Assembly (NCBI GenBank): GCA_028565635.1
Contig: JAOXYB010024179.1
Span: forward strand, 1 to 26,257
Reading direction: 5' to 3'
DNA from: Phoronis ovalis
Lineage: Eukaryota > Phoronida > Phoronidae
DNA length: 26,257 nucleotides
Position 1 is the first letter of the stretch. The number at the start of each line of letters is the position of its first letter. A program made the translations under genes and the position numbers. Below are positions 1 to 11,479 of this stretch, one piece after another. Below the pieces are notes generated by a model that saw only the letters and a list, made by a program, of their open reading frames with translations, searched no databases and was not told the DNA's origin.

Positions 1-2860
1 ATTGAAAAGATTTCTCACTTATACTGCAGCAAACAAAAATTGAAATAGATATAGGAATTAAAAGTATTTAATATCAGTTTCTTTACATAATGCAATAGCA
101 GCGATTGCTGAATCAACACTGTTAAAGTTTGTCAAGGTTTTTACACTATTTATAACCTTTGTAATCATTGTTATCAGTTTCATCAGATCTGTATTGTATG
201 GTTGTGTTACTAGCCAAAATTGATCTGTACAGAATAAGGACAATAGAAATTTTGGTTTAATTCTTACACGAATAACATAAGGAACGGGCTTCTTATATGC
301 TAAGAATATAAAGCATTAATATGGAATTAAAAGAAAAAAACATTTGTCACCCATATGAACCCGCATTTATGAGACAAACTCAATATCAGAATTCATAATA
401 ACATTTAATCGTAGTACAAAACGACGCGCGTAATATAATTTATATTGTTACTTTAATAGCGAAGATAAACATTTGCAGTATCCTAGCATATAAAGCTATA
501 TATAATATATCGATTGTTAAGGAATTTCCGCGTTATTGATTTTTTTAAAAACATATTTACCTGTTTAACATGTGAAGGTATGTGTTTTATAAATCATAAA
601 TCACAGTACACGAGAATTTCCTGAAAAATGATCGATTTTTTATAATAGTCTGTATAAAATCCTATATAAAAATAACCTGTATGCTGCTGTACACGATGGT
701 ACGTATCCGGTTATTTAGTGATCGGGAAATGTTCAGATGTCACATTGGAAATACGGCATCGAATGTTCAGGATGCATGGTTCAGTTTTTTTGGAGATACT
801 TTGCTTTATACATTTTTTATGTAAGCTCATCAAGGAAGTCGTCGCTTCGAGTGTGTTTTAGTGCAAGTTCAATGTTTGTATTTGACCGTCTTTACAGCGG
901 GACAAAAAAAAACATCTACTAGTAACATAATATACTGTACTGTCTTACTTTTTAGCAAAATTAGGGTTTTACAAACATATCCTAATAGTCTTTTCGATGT
1001 AATAGAGCCTGGGAAAACCCATCATTAGGGAACGAACTGTCATAACATTTTTACACAAACCGGGCTATGCCCAGATCCATACTCGTCATTCCATGATGAA
1101 ACATATATTGCAACAACATAAAAATACTTTTTAATGCTGCCGTAATTATCGCAGAAGTTAGGTGTGTCCAATATAGTATGATCAGCGCACAGCGCAATCC
1201 GTAAACAGCGCTGATTTTAAATTAATATAATGAAACAGCTCTCTGCTATAAAGGTTATAAAGCAAAAGTTAGACTAGTAATTTTTTAATATTTATTGCGG
1301 AACTGATCTCAAAAGGCGAATGCTAAGCACATTGATGCGGATTGGCAAATGACAGACTCCACCCCCGGAACTCCACCGTGTTTAAAGTTTGTTTGGCTTT
1401 TTGATTCGCATGATTCAAGTCATGACCTATACTACGATAGAATTCCTAATAATAATACTATTATTTGATGCCTTGTCACTGTCTTACAAATAAAACACTG
1501 GTTAATGCGGGTTTCATCGATTAGAGTACATGTTTTTTACACTTCATTACATTGGCTCTACACCCAGAATATGGGTACTTTGAACTGTCGACAGGTGGGC
1601 CGGGGATGGCACATTTTAATTGATATATTAATTTAAATAAGAATTAATTAAGTATTTTGACTGGTTCCGGTACAAACAAGTTACTCTAGCGTTAAGCGTA
1701 GTACACCAGCTGTTTTTTTGTTTCATGCTCGAGTGCTCCTATAGGTTCATGATGCCCGGCATAAGGTATGACCGTTCCTGTGTGGTTTCGTATTGGCATA
1801 TATATACTAATTAATTAAATATTCTGTTTACACCATATTTATTTTATTGCTTCTCTCTTGCTAACGGATTTTGTGATATAAATTCGATCACCTCATTTTT
1901 CGAGAAAAAAACGATTGTCAAATAATCCTTGTGGATTGATAGTTATTTTTTAAAAATTATTATTTCATCATCATATGATCTTTATCACTGAAATTCATAA
2001 ATGGATTTTGGTGTTAAGGAGTGATTTTATTAGGTTCAGAATATGGGGGGAATCGTCTAGACATGTGCCACGGTATTGTATGGGTACATACATATCTGTA
2101 CATCAAAGGTTACCCGAACAATGCATACAGAGGCTGAGACAAGCCGATAATGGAACATATACAAGTGAACGAGTGCACATTATCAGATATTTTGTTGTCT
2201 AGTATACAGTTATTATTATTGTTATTTTTTATTACTCATAAATGTAAAATAAATACAAAAAAAAAGTAAAAATAAGTAAACGCACTATGTCAACAGGTAA
2301 CAATAAAAGAAATAAGATTAAAACTAGTTCCCGATTTCCATACAAGTATTTTTTAGCAAATGACACTTTCTAGGTGTTTGATATATTAATATATTACCAA
2401 CTGATTAGTCTGCGGTTATTTATGTATATTTCTTGGAATAACGTGTGTTTTAAAATTATATTACATTCGGAGAAGTCGATAAAAAGTCTTGGAATTCAAG
2501 TCCATTAATTCAAAGTTTAAATTCTGTTTACTGTTTTATAACCCATCAATAACGAAAGCCCTTTTCCGATTGCCTCTGATATTTTAACAAAACATCATCC
2601 TACTTACACGCATTGTGCTTTTTACAACTGCAATTATTAATGCATGAAAATCTATAAATTTATTGTAAAAGTACTTTACCTTAAGGCGCAGCCGTGTTTT
2701 ACATTTTCCTGTGCTAATATATGATAATTTAATGCCCCAATATAGCACCTGTAGTGTGTGCCTTAAAAATTATCACCTGCTGTTGCAATTTGTTGGATTG
2801 TGTAAAGGAATTTAGTCTGATGTTTTGTTAGGATTTATGTCACTCATTGCTTGGTGAAGA
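1..2860. other. Non-coding AT-rich stretch, no gene seen
   Basis: I see no gene here. The few open frames (about 60-75 codons) have no recognisable protein motif and are what chance gives in AT-rich DNA. No tRNA, rRNA or clear repeat array was noticed. The stretch lies downstream of the INSM gene, so it is either its distal 3' flank or the flank of another gene beyond the left edge. Confidence 0.6.
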
Positions 2861-2960
2861 AGGTGCACATGTCCCAGTGTCAGCCAATCAAACTCGACCC
2901 ATCTGTTACGTCATTTGTTAACTTACAAGTTTTTGCATTTGTAGGTATACCGAAGTCCTA
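2860..2960. promoter_or_regulatory. Candidate regulatory patch: CCAAT plus CRE-like site
   Basis: This short patch is less AT-rich than its surroundings. It contains a CCAAT box in good context (CAGCCAATCA, CCAAT at 2884-2888) and, 18 bases further on, TTACGTCA (2906-2913), a close match to a CREB/ATF site. A CATCTG E-box overlaps the start of that site. NF-Y and CREB sites commonly sit together in promoters and enhancers. No transcript start can be shown, so regulatory function is inference only. Confidence 0.22.
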
Positions 2961-3479
2961 AAGGTAAATATGTCAGTCAGAATGATGTCAGTGAAATAAA
3001 TGTTAAACTGACTCATTTTAAAGAATATATTTTTTAATAAATTGCTTCAAATGGCAGATATTATTACTATCTGAATGCAATACGTTGAAGTTTGTTCTTT
3101 ATGTAAAATGCCCATTACACACTGCATAACTGCTTAAATTATGTAGAAAGTTATGATTATAGAGTTTAGTTGTAAAATCTACACACTTAATCATGCTGGT
3201 ACTTAAAAAAAATGTTTTTTAAGTTATTTTATGCTTTAACAAGTTGTCAACAGATTAAAAAAGTAATAATACATAGTATACAAATAAATTAGAATGTAAA
3301 CATTAAACTAAAAGCACATACAGTAACCCTGGGATAGTAATACCTCCAGAGTAAAACGTTTAATTTGATATTTTTAAATACATGATTGCTTTAAATATTA
3401 TTATAGCTATATGTACCAAGTTAAATATAAGAGTCTCAGATAATTATTACTACAGTGATACTTCTTCTTTTGATTATTT

Positions 3480-3720
3480 TTCGTATTTCACATCAGGCAA
3501 ATTCAGTGGCTTGATTACCGCTGATTTCGAGACCTATCAATTTCGAGGTGGCGCGTGGCCCTCGCATGGCAAATTCCCCTCAAACGCATATAGCACCTTG
3601 AGCAGTTAACCAATCAGAGCAAAGCCCGCGTTTTACGCAGCTGCTTACCCATCTTCAATTAAATCAGAGGCTTTATCAGCCCCGATTGCAGCAGATTGGA
3701 TTTGTTTGCTAAACTGTATT
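3480..3720. promoter_or_regulatory. Candidate cis-regulatory element, GC-richer island
   Basis: This island stands out from AT-rich flanks by higher GC and several CpGs. It carries a CCAAT box (AACCAATCAGAGC, CCAAT at 3610-3614), a CAGCTG E-box (3638-3643) and several GATTA/TAATC-like homeodomain cores. It lies about 2.4 kb downstream of the INSM stop codon. A tissue enhancer for INSM or the promoter of an unannotated transcript are both possible. There is no coding evidence: a 75-codon frame through it has no recognisable motif. Confidence 0.3.
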
Positions 3721-3729
3721 GGATTTATT

Positions 3730-6000
3730 TATAGCTGAAGGGCTAATGTATTATGAAGTGAGCATGCTGGTATTTGCATACATTCAGATAAAGTGTTCAT
3801 GGTGGAGTTAAATATGATTAGATATTAAGGAATTTTAAGTCAAAAGCACACCTTTGAATTCAGATTTTATTCTTTTATTGCTATATTTTGAATACATGAA
3901 ATTGCAGGAAATTAATACAAATCTGTTGCACAGGTTTTGCAATGGTAAAATAAAAACAAATTATTTCTATTCGTACAATTATTGCGCAAAGCTTTATTTC
4001 GTCAAAGTATGATTAAAAATAATAATGACAATGAAATTATTATCTACACCATCACCAACTGATAATGACTAATTCATCAACCTAATTACATAATGTACTT
4101 AAATAAATATAAAACCCAGCACCAACATCAATTTTTTCTGTTTGAAAAATCGAAAGCAATTTACAATATTTTGCATTACAGTATTCGACTTAATTACGGA
4201 AACAAGAAAGTAACATTAAACTTTGCTTCAACTAAATAGTATCTAATACAATTACCCATAGCAATTTTATTTTTTAAGACTATTAAAAAAGAAAATTTCT
4301 ATGGATAATTGAGAAACCTTATATGACAACCATCATATTTTTTAAACAATTAAATCTTAAAATTATTTTCAAAGTGCCGCAATTAACCTACTAAATTTGC
4401 TGAAATAATGGTATCAGGCAATATATGGATTTGACAAAATTAAAACAAGGTACATGAATCATGTATGTCAAAGCAAGATGCTGGTATACTTGTATAAACG
4501 AGTAACGCAGATATAAATTTAGCATAAATTTGCTGTGATGAAAACCGCCATTCAGCGTATTCCTTGTTCTCGTGACTTAAACATTAATTTCATTCCGATA
4601 TTAAAATTTAACATAAATATTATGTAACATTTTGTTTTGAATACACCCACATTTCCATTATGACTTCTGAGCATTGAAATGCCATATATAATTTATGATA
4701 TGATATCACCATCTTTGCTGTATCAGTGTTTGGTTGTAATAATATTCGCATAACAAAACACGAGACGTTTACACTTCTCGCTACTAGCAGCTACAGTCTC
4801 GATGTCCCGGTCTCACGTATATGTATGCATATGCATATGTATAATTATAAAACAAAGCTAAAATTTAACTGTAGCAACACAAATGAACACCTTAATTAGG
4901 TTCTAAATGTTTCACACGGATATGGGGCATTTTTTTCTAGCTTTAGTCAGCTTAATTAAATTAAACATAAATATTGGATTGTAAAATATATCAGCTAATC
5001 TACACAAGTCTCAAAATTACAAGTTCTACGTCAACATTTTAGAAGGTTAAAATTCAAATAAAAACATCTATTTACTTTATACTCAATGACTAAACACAAA
5101 GATTAATCAGATTGAAGACAAAAAGTTAATAGAGTCTGAACTTCGTTATTAATCGGCAGGTGGTTGGAAAGGATGAAAAGTAGCTGAGAAGGCGTTATCA
5201 GAGGCTTACGTAATTACCCGTAAAGATCATATTACTTCATAGGGAACCTTTTGACCAATATAAATATTTAATACATTATTTAACAGTGTACAAAATTGTA
5301 GAGACACGCTTATCTATAATGTCACTTAAAGTTCAACACAATATTTATATATCGTACCGTAAAATTTCTCGTAATAATGTTTTCATACAAAAATTATGAG
5401 AAATTCAGAAGTAGCAAAACACGTGCCTTCATTCATTGCTATAATTTTTTGTAATAGTTATATTTTTTTAAACGAATACAAACTCATGGGTTAATTCTCT
5501 CATGTTTGCATTGTATGCTATTGTTTATAATTTTACAAAGAGCAGAATCTATATTTAACATATATGATACAAATAAATATATCCCTTGAAAAGATACTCA
5601 ATAGTCAGTCCATTGTGTAGCTCAATTTTCCTTACTTTTAAGAACATCTGTCCCGGATCCTAACTTAACAAACATAAAACAGTATAAAATATTCTTTAAC
5701 ATTTGATAGCACTGACTTCACTTAACAATATTATACCTATTTGAACAAAAAAAAATATCAAACAAGTTGGACTAAAATAAAAAAAATAGCAAAAATAAAG
5801 TATTTTATGTTGCCTTGTTTCGACAACTTAAAAATAAGTTAATTACAATACCTATATTATAAATAAATTTGAAAGACGTTAGTTTGGTTCACAAACATGT
5901 TTTTAATTTAAAAAGTCTAAATTTAACAAAGTCGAATCAAAATTCAAACATAAATATTTTAACAATAAATCGATAAATTCTTATTCAAAAATATCTCTAT
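3730..6000. other. Non-coding AT-rich 3' flank of INSM
   Basis: No open frame of interest and no RNA gene was found. The only notable sequence is a short palindromic run near 4825-4840 built of ATGCAT/ATATGCAT words, which resembles POU-type sites but is also expected in AT-rich DNA. The part nearest 6100 should include the INSM 3' UTR. A possible minus-strand ATTAAA signal lies at 5902-5907, about 195 bases past the stop. Confidence 0.45.
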
Positions 6001-6100
6001 AATAATAACCCTATAATAGTCATAAAAACATTCAAAAATAAAATATATTAATATTTAAAAATATAAATACTTAAAAATAAACTCACTCTTACATGATATA

Positions 6101-7246
6101 TTAATGACTTTCTTCTGGTACCGGTAAAGTAACAAAGACATACCTCGCGTGTTTTGGATGACTGTTTTCAAGATGGACGCTCAAATTTTCAGCAGAAGAA
6201 TATCTTTCTGGACAGAACGAGCACAGGAAACCATACTCTTCTTGCTTGTCACTATTTCGTATACAGCATTCCGACTCCTTCTCTTTCTTTGATTCTTCAG
6301 TAGCGGTTGATTCTTTAAGCAGAGATTTTTGATGTCTGTTCAGATGTTTACGCAGATACGCCTGACGCTTAAACTCGCGTCCACAAGTTTCGCAGACATA
6401 ACTGGCGTCATTTGTCGGCTGTTGGTCGTTCTTGTCATTTTTTTCGTTTTCATTATCGTTGGTATTTATTGATGGCAAAATGCGACGAGTGGCATTAGGT
6501 TTATTGCTAACGGGACGCGGTTTATGCCAGCGACGATGAGAAGCGAGATTGGCAGGGCAGTTGAATACTTTATCACACTCCGGACACCGATATTCGACGT
6601 AAATGATGCGTGAACATTTGTGTTGAGCCAATTTGAATGCATCCTCAAACATCTCCTTGCAAAGCATGCACGCGTAATCACCAATGTTGTTGTTAATTCT
6701 CTCTAGCTTGGCACGCGCTTCTGGAGAAATATCAACCCAATTTAAATGACAATCAATGTCACCACTCACATGTCCTTCGTCATCACTATCTGATAACGGG
6801 CGTATGACGGTGCCAGAGACTGGCGACGTCAAATCCTCAATATCATCAAACGTTATCTTGCGTGCTGCTTTTGGTTTCGGAGTACCCTTACCCGCGTGGC
6901 CATCGACTCTTTTGTCCTTTTCCGCTGCATTTCTCTCCTCTTGTCTTATTGGAGGCAAAATGTTATTATTCTCACACCTATTCGACTTTTCGTTATCGTT
7001 ACGTAAAACGCAAGTGATGACGGACGAACGTGTCGGTGAAGAATATTTTGATATGCTGCGTATTGACGGCAAGGAGAGTGGGCTTTGTCCATAACCAGAA
7101 TCAGCAGGCGAATTCAGAATAGAAGAATAAACAGGATAATCTTTTTCTGATCCACTGTCACTTGCGTCTTCATCTGAATTTCTTCTTGGACGATATGAGT
7201 AGGCGATAATATTCGCGTAGCGTTTCACCAGAAATCCACGAGGCAT
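6101..7246 (-). CDS. INSM: INSM-family SNAG-domain C2H2 zinc-finger repressor
   Basis: A single uninterrupted 381-codon frame encodes an insulinoma-associated (INSM1/INSM2; nerfin/egl-46 related) transcription factor. The N-terminus is a SNAG motif, MPRGFLVKR (residues 1-9), known in the family to recruit LSD1/CoREST-type corepressors. A conserved basic-acidic segment follows at about 123-150 (KPKAARKITFDD...TSPVSG). The zinc fingers are: finger 1 (C193, C196, H209, C211, so C2HC with tight H-x-C spacing), finger 2 (C221, C224, H237, H241, containing CPANLASHRRWHKPR), finger 3 (C285, C288, H301, H305, RQAYLRKHL) and finger 4 (C342, C345, H358, H363). The C-terminal LPVP tail also fits INSM. 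Vertebrate INSM1, as I recall it, has five fingers; the fourth appears absent here. The start has A at -3. Like vertebrate INSM genes it is intronless. The expected role is nuclear repression during neuronal/endocrine differentiation. It cannot be assigned to INSM1 or INSM2, as a pre-duplication form is expected in invertebrates. Confidence 0.95.
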   Translation of the reverse strand: MPRGFLVKRYANIIAYSYRPRRNSDEDASDSGSEKDYPVYSSILNSPADSGYGQSPLSLPSIRSISKYSSPTRSSVITCVLRNDNEKSNRCENNNILPPIRQEERNAAEKDKRVDGHAGKGTPKPKAARKITFDDIEDLTSPVSGTVIRPLSDSDDEGHVSGDIDCHLNWVDISPEARAKLERINNNIGDYACMLCKEMFEDAFKLAQHKCSRIIYVEYRCPECDKVFNCPANLASHRRWHKPRPVSNKPNATRRILPSINTNDNENEKNDKNDQQPTNDASYVCETCGREFKRQAYLRKHLNRHQKSLLKESTATEESKKEKESECCIRNSDKQEEYGFLCSFCPERYSSAENLSVHLENSHPKHARYVFVTLPVPEESH

Positions 7247-7483
7247 CGTTGTTTTAAGTTAAAACGTTTCAGAAAAATACTGATAAATAAAAATTGCAAA
7301 GATAGCAATATTCTTCTACAAAACTGATGCGTAAAAAGTTTACACGAGCACTCTAGATCACAGTTCAATATTGAAAGTTCAGCCAACCTGTTGCGTGGAT
7401 TTTTCTTTTTCCTATAAACGAGAAAACGTTTTTTTCAGTTTGAAGTTTTGGATGAACAGAAGGACGCTACATTCTGAGAGAGA

Positions 7484-7490
7484 ATTTATA
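7484..7490 (-). promoter_or_regulatory. Candidate INSM TATA box
   Basis: On the minus strand the sequence reads GGGGTATAAATTC, a canonical TATA box in a GC-flanked context 238 bases upstream of the INSM ATG. Transcription would start near 7455-7462, giving a 5' UTR of roughly 210 bases. The match and position are seen in sequence; use as the promoter is inference. Confidence 0.5.
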
Positions 7491-7728
7491 CCCCAAAATT
7501 AGACGCGACGCTTCTGCAACGGAAAATTTGGAAAATTTCACCAAAACTCAAATTTTAAAAGTTTTTACAAGCCATTGAATGGGGCTTTTACTATGCAGCA
7601 TGTAAATTTGTTACAAGGATGAAAAAATGCGAAATTTTGTCAAACTACAGTAGAATGGTGTGAATTATACAACGGCCCCTACATCAGAATATTATGAATA
7701 TTTAAACACACCCACTCACGGATAAGGA

Positions 7729-7787
7729 CAGGTGGCACGCGCCAACTTATTGTTTTATGGTAAAGTGTTTGAAAAGTTTGTCATCTG
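7729..7787. promoter_or_regulatory. Paired E-boxes upstream of INSM
   Basis: CAGGTG (7729-7734) and CATCTG (7782-7787) lie 48 bases apart, about 240-300 bases upstream of the TATA box. These are bHLH/proneural-type E-boxes. Vertebrate INSM1 is a known target of Neurogenin/NeuroD-class factors, so the pair is a plausible neural input. Short motifs occur by chance, hence low confidence. Confidence 0.3.
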
Positions 7788-7799
7788 CTCAGGGTACCT

Positions 7800-9640
7800 A
7801 AATATCAGATCTGCACATGTTCCAAATTTAAAAACTTTCTAAGCATTGAATACATTAATGTAGTTAACCAACCATTCAACAATGTTGGATATCTTTTTAT
7901 TTATTAGACCAATTTTGCGTAATTTCGTTCATAGTTAAACAAGTTTCCCACAGAGTATAATTATGAAAATAAGCGATATTATCTAAACTATGTCAAACCG
8001 TTCTGTCACATTGACGATATTATCTGTGCACCTATCACACCTGCTCTAAGTATAAATTAAATTAAGAAAATGAACATGTAAACATTTGGTAGCAAAATTT
8101 ACCTTAAAGGATGTCTTAGATTAACGATGTTTGTTATTTTAAGATTACGTTTTGCATATGTAATTAGAAATAAAACCACAGTAAATAACACTGAAAACAG
8201 CTCCACTATTCATTCACATAATAATTGATCATCCGCATAAGTATAACATCATCCTCTGCTTTTGCTTATCAATTGCAACTGCGTGCAGAAAAGGTTTTTG
8301 AAGTATGCAGAACGGCAAGAACGTTATATGAATATGCTTAATGATGAATCTTTAAATACTGTCACAAGTAGAGTTCATGTTAAGTTGAATCAGCACGTTT
8401 TGGTTTCAGCATTCCCTTTTGCTGTGTTTGGTTGTGTTGGTGGGATATCAAAATATTCAGTAATCGACAATCGTATATTATAGTTTCTTCCGAACTTTTT
8501 CAGCATTTAAACCTCACTAGGATATATAAAACTCTAAGAAACCTTTATAAGTACGTTTATGTTCAATTTGTCGCCTGACAAATATAATTATTATATTGAT
8601 CAAATTTATATCAACAACGTACAACTGTATTTTCCGCTTCTTTCTTGCTGCTAAAGTGAAACCTATACGTTTCATTGAAAAAGTTAATCACCTGAAAATT
8701 ATGATGTTTTTGCTCTGATGGAAATTAAATGCATTTTCTATGTAAATCATTCATTATAAAATGAAGGCTTTAAAACCATTCGTTCTGAACACAATACGTA
8801 TAATTGGTAATTCCTTTAAACAATGCCTTCTATAAATTTGCGTGATAGTATCAATTTAACGAATTCCTGTGCACCGGTCAAATGTGAATTTAAATTAAAC
8901 AAAGACATTGCTGTTTCATTTTTTAAATATGCAATTTCTAATGTTTTTTTTCTCACAGTTACTTCATTTTGTTATTATATTATATTTATTTTTAAATGTG
9001 CTGATGCATTTATACGTCGCACAGGTACCGGCATATGTAACTGATAAATTCAGATTTATTATTGATATTAAATTGAGCTGGACCAATACATTTGAGCATT
9101 TCATTCCTTTACTTTAAATAAAACAGTATTGAGACGATATTGATAACTAAGCAAAAAGTATTGCAGCATCAATTGAGCTCATTTACATACAGCTGTTGTA
9201 AAAGATATCCCGCTTTATTTCAAAGACTATTTCATACACGTTCATTGAACTCTGTCCCGCGGCAATAGTAAATTTGCTTAATTATTGTGATAAAGGTATG
9301 TGTTATTATTTCGTATGGGATATTCACAAATTATAGAATGCATGCGTCGTTACTTTATTATGATTAAAAAATGAATAAACAAAATGATTTTATCATAGAA
9401 AATATTGTATTTTTTTCTGTAATGATGTCACCTTTATACATAAGCAGAGCAAATAACGTCAAACAATATTAAATATTTCATATAAATCTACCAAAAATGC
9501 AAAGAAAATTTTCTGTTGCTATAGTATCCTATTTTGCTGTCTTAATTATCAATTGTTTCGTCTATTATCTTCATAGATTGCTAGAGAACTGCTAATCATC
9601 GAATGAATTTGCTACAATTTCCTTTTCATAATTCTATGCT
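7800..9640. other. Intergenic, nothing recognised
   Basis: This AT-rich sequence lies upstream of INSM. Frames of 69-73 codons around 8262-9117 have no recognisable domain and overlap one another in different frames, so they are treated as chance. Distal INSM enhancers may lie here, but no motif cluster stood out. Confidence 0.5.
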
Positions 9641-9697
9641 ACACAAACTTTTGTTCTAGTACTCATTTACTGCACAGATTCCGGGGTCCGTGTACGC

Positions 9698-9718
9698 AGC
9701 CCCCCACTCTTGGGGGCT
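9698..9718. repeat. GC-rich hairpin in a compositionally distinct patch
   Basis: AGCCCCC (9698-9704) and GGGGGCT (9712-9718) form a perfect 7-bp all-GC/AT stem with loop CACTCTT. The surrounding 9680-9960 is richer in C/G runs than its flanks and includes two nearby copies of TTTTTAGCT. It may be the end of a decayed mobile element or a structured non-coding RNA. No coding frame crosses it. Confidence 0.4.
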
Positions 9719-10592
9719 ATTGGCTTAAAAAAGATTTTTAGCTAGGTTTTTAGCTCTTAGTATGAGTCTACTGAAAAGTGAACCCCCTTTTCTGTGGACT
9801 TTCCTATTTTTAGGAATTTTTCGGTGAAAAAGTGACTGGTTTGGGCGACATATCCCCATGTTTGTCATATGTAAGTATTCCCAGGGCACGGGATACAAAA
9901 TTTAACGTTGGGTTTGAGGACGATGTTTCACAAATTATGTTTTTCCTTGTGCCACTATAGTAAAAGATTTTTTACAGAAAAGTTATGAAAATATGCTAAA
10001 AATACCTCACAACTAAATAGACATGCCTAAAAATAAATTTATTTTGGATTACCTTAAAAATAATACTACTAAAATGTCGTTACCATGGGAACATAACATT
10101 TTTCTATTACCCGTTACGTTTCAGACTTCTATATTAAACTTAATATCTCATTGCACTCTAGCTCTCTTTGTCGTTAAGATAAGATTGATTACTGAACTTG
10201 GCTGATTGCACTACTTTTATTGAGATAAAAAAAAACATAGCACCTGCCCCTTTTCTGTGATCTATATGCTAGGATTTTGAAAGCATCGTTTAAAACAATA
10301 GCATAATACGAAATATATAGGTAATACTTATAATACTTATCAACTTTATTAGTTTCCTTTTTGTTTTAAGATATCGGGCAAAGATCCACAAAACAAAACA
10401 TAAATTAAAGTGTTTCCAGAAAAAATAGCTGGAAACTTGATAAAATTAATATTATCTAACTGATAATCTAAAACTATGGTTAACACTCTAACAGATGTTC
10501 TTACTTTCATCTATTAAAATTTGTCTGATATACAAAATATTGAAACAAACATAAACAATAATGGTGTCAATAGTGCACTTTCTTTTGTTGTC

Positions 10593-10640
10593 TTACAAAC
10601 ATTACATTATTATATTTTACAAACATTACATTATTATATT
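10593..10640. repeat. 24-bp tandem duplication
   Basis: Two exact head-to-tail copies of a 24-bp unit beginning TTACAAACATTACATTATTA lie at 10593-10616 and 10617-10640. The absence of differences implies a recent slippage or duplication event. Confidence 0.9.
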
Positions 10641-10679
10641 TTGCCACACAATAATTCATAGACAAAAGGATGACAACTT

Positions 10680-11420
10680 ATGAATAGATGCCACGCGAAT
10701 AGCATCAGGTCGCACCAAAATATGAGTGCTCCTTAGAAATGTGACAGGTGTTACCGTGAGGGGATTAACAATGTAGGCTTAATGAAGTTTGAAAGAACTA
10801 TTATATTTTCTAAACAACGAATAATAAGATGTTTATAGAAACAGGGTCATGTTTACCTTTACATGTGGTACCGAGGATGTTCAGGGGTTATATTATAAAA
10901 CGAGTACTCATTTTCGGCACGTGCCAAACAATAGAGATTAAGCTCCTTATCATTGGCTACGTCACTTATAGTAGATGCCCCTTAGGGTTAAGTGTTAACC
11001 TATCAAATTTATTCTCACGGGACAAATTAAGACTTGAAAGTTGAAACACGATCCTCAATTACACCGGTGATGCTTCGAGGACAGATTAAATAATCGGTGT
11101 ACTCGGCACGTGCCAAACCATGAATAGATGGTCCGCACCAAGTTATTTACTGTGTTACTTAAACGCCTTTGTCGTAAATACAATGGATTCAGGATAATCT
11201 ATTATCAAAAGTCATAAAATTATCGTTTTTCTCACGGGTAAGTTATAGTTTTGAAGCCCTCAAACGCGTCTTCCATTTTACCTGGATTAAAGAATGACAT
11301 AAATAAGCGGGATGAATTATTTGCGATAGGCGTGCGGCACGTGCCAATAACGTGTAAAGTTCAATGTTTTTGTACTCCATAGAAAAAATTTAACTATATA
11401 TCATGTTTTTTCTCACGGGT
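10680..11420. repeat. Degenerate array of GGCACGTGCC and TCTCACGGG motifs
   Basis: The 10-bp palindrome GGCACGTGCC occurs at 10916-10925, 11105-11114 and 11336-11345, each time preceded by C or GC and followed by AA. Each is followed 75-125 bases later by TCTCACGGG (11013-11021, 11230-11238, 11411-11419), usually after a T run. ATGAATAGATG...CGCACCAA occurs near 10680 and again just after the second palindrome. The shared order indicates diverged repeats of a unit of roughly 190-230 bp. The palindrome core CACGTG is a bHLH (Myc/Max, USF, Clock class) E-box. It is unclear whether this is an old satellite, nested mobile elements or a regulatory cluster. Confidence 0.6.
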
Positions 11421-11479
11421 TAAGAGATAATTGTGTAGTGTTCCTTTACAATATTTTGTTACAATAAAACTGATTGTAC

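Noticed and set aside
6466-7094. Open frames on either strand inside the INSM gene (minus 6466-6684, plus 6756-7094)
   Set aside because: They overlap the clearly coding INSM frame and have no domain of their own; they are shadows.
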